A stretch of DNA of 20,412 bases from CAZEJK01 sp964512045 (GTDB taxonomy: Bacteria; Acidobacteriota; Thermoanaerobaculia; Thermoanaerobaculales; Sulfomarinibacteraceae): positions 1 through 20,412 of the forward strand of contig CAZEJK010000086.1 of assembly GCA_964512045.1 (NCBI GenBank), in the 5' to 3' direction. Every line of letters begins with the position of its first letter. Within the stretch, counting starts at the first letter, position 1. The translations under genes and the position numbers were made by a program. The notes below the pieces were generated by a model. It was not told the DNA's origin and did no database searches. It saw only the letters and a program-made list of their open reading frames with translations. This document shows positions 20,347 through 20,412 of this stretch, piece after piece.

Positions 20347-20412
20347 GCTCGGACCTGATCTGAGCGGTTCTTGCCGGCGATCTGCACCAATCTCCTGCGC
20401 TCCAGACACTTC

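Overview
This window is GC-rich DNA with dense, mostly short operons. It probably comes from a chromosome of an uncultured bacterium with two membranes. I would guess Acidobacteriota (Thermoanaerobaculia/Holophagae-like), with Myxococcota-like deltaproteobacteria as the alternative. This rests on overall protein style: proline-rich DUF4870, Spy/CpxP-like periplasmic protein, O-antigen-ligase-like protein, giant TPR protein and YidD. It is inference, since there is no rRNA or other phylogenetic marker. No tRNA, rRNA, CRISPR array, transposase or integrase was recognised.

Left part (1-4615, minus strand): a four-gene cell-envelope cluster read right to left. It holds a thioredoxin-fold protein without active-site cysteines (4615-4163), an M23/MepM-type peptidoglycan peptidase (4096-2798), a one-helix membrane protein with five consecutive cysteines (2711-2412), and a very large exported protein with Ig-like and carboxypeptidase-regulatory-like domains (2415 to beyond base 1). 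The last two genes overlap as ATGA. The large gene is open across the whole left edge, so its 3' end lies outside the window.

Centre-left (4821-6459): two tandem exported paralogs of unknown function (4821-5360, 5447-5977) carrying a repeated short beta-strand motif. They converge through a strong shared hairpin terminator on a STAS-domain anti-sigma-factor-antagonist-like gene (6459-6118).

Centre (6655-10360, plus): an exported adhesin-like hypothetical protein, a Wzy_C/O-antigen-ligase-like polytopic membrane protein with a helical tail, and a Spy/CpxP-like periplasmic protein, in a tight operon (17-nt gap, then a 4-nt overlap). A convergent minus gene (11193-10456) encodes a single-pass membrane protein with a Pro/Thr stalk. 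Divergent from it is a 1662-residue TPR protein (11350-16338) with an intact C39-like cysteine-peptidase domain embedded in the repeats.

Right part (16526-20200): an HD-domain protein whose HD doublet reads AD, then about 830 bases with no convincing gene but several strong inverted repeats. Next come a small exported protein with seven Cys-Pro-Tyr/Met repeats (17917-18354) and a radical SAM enzyme with a CX4CX2C cluster motif (18443-19327). Converging on them are YidD (19677-19363) and a DUF4870 membrane protein (20200-19760).

The most promising candidate for something undescribed is the Cys-Pro repeat protein, together with its structured upstream region and the radical SAM gene that follows. 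The TPR/C39 fusion is second. Functional links in both cases are hypotheses from neighbourhood and motif, not demonstrated.
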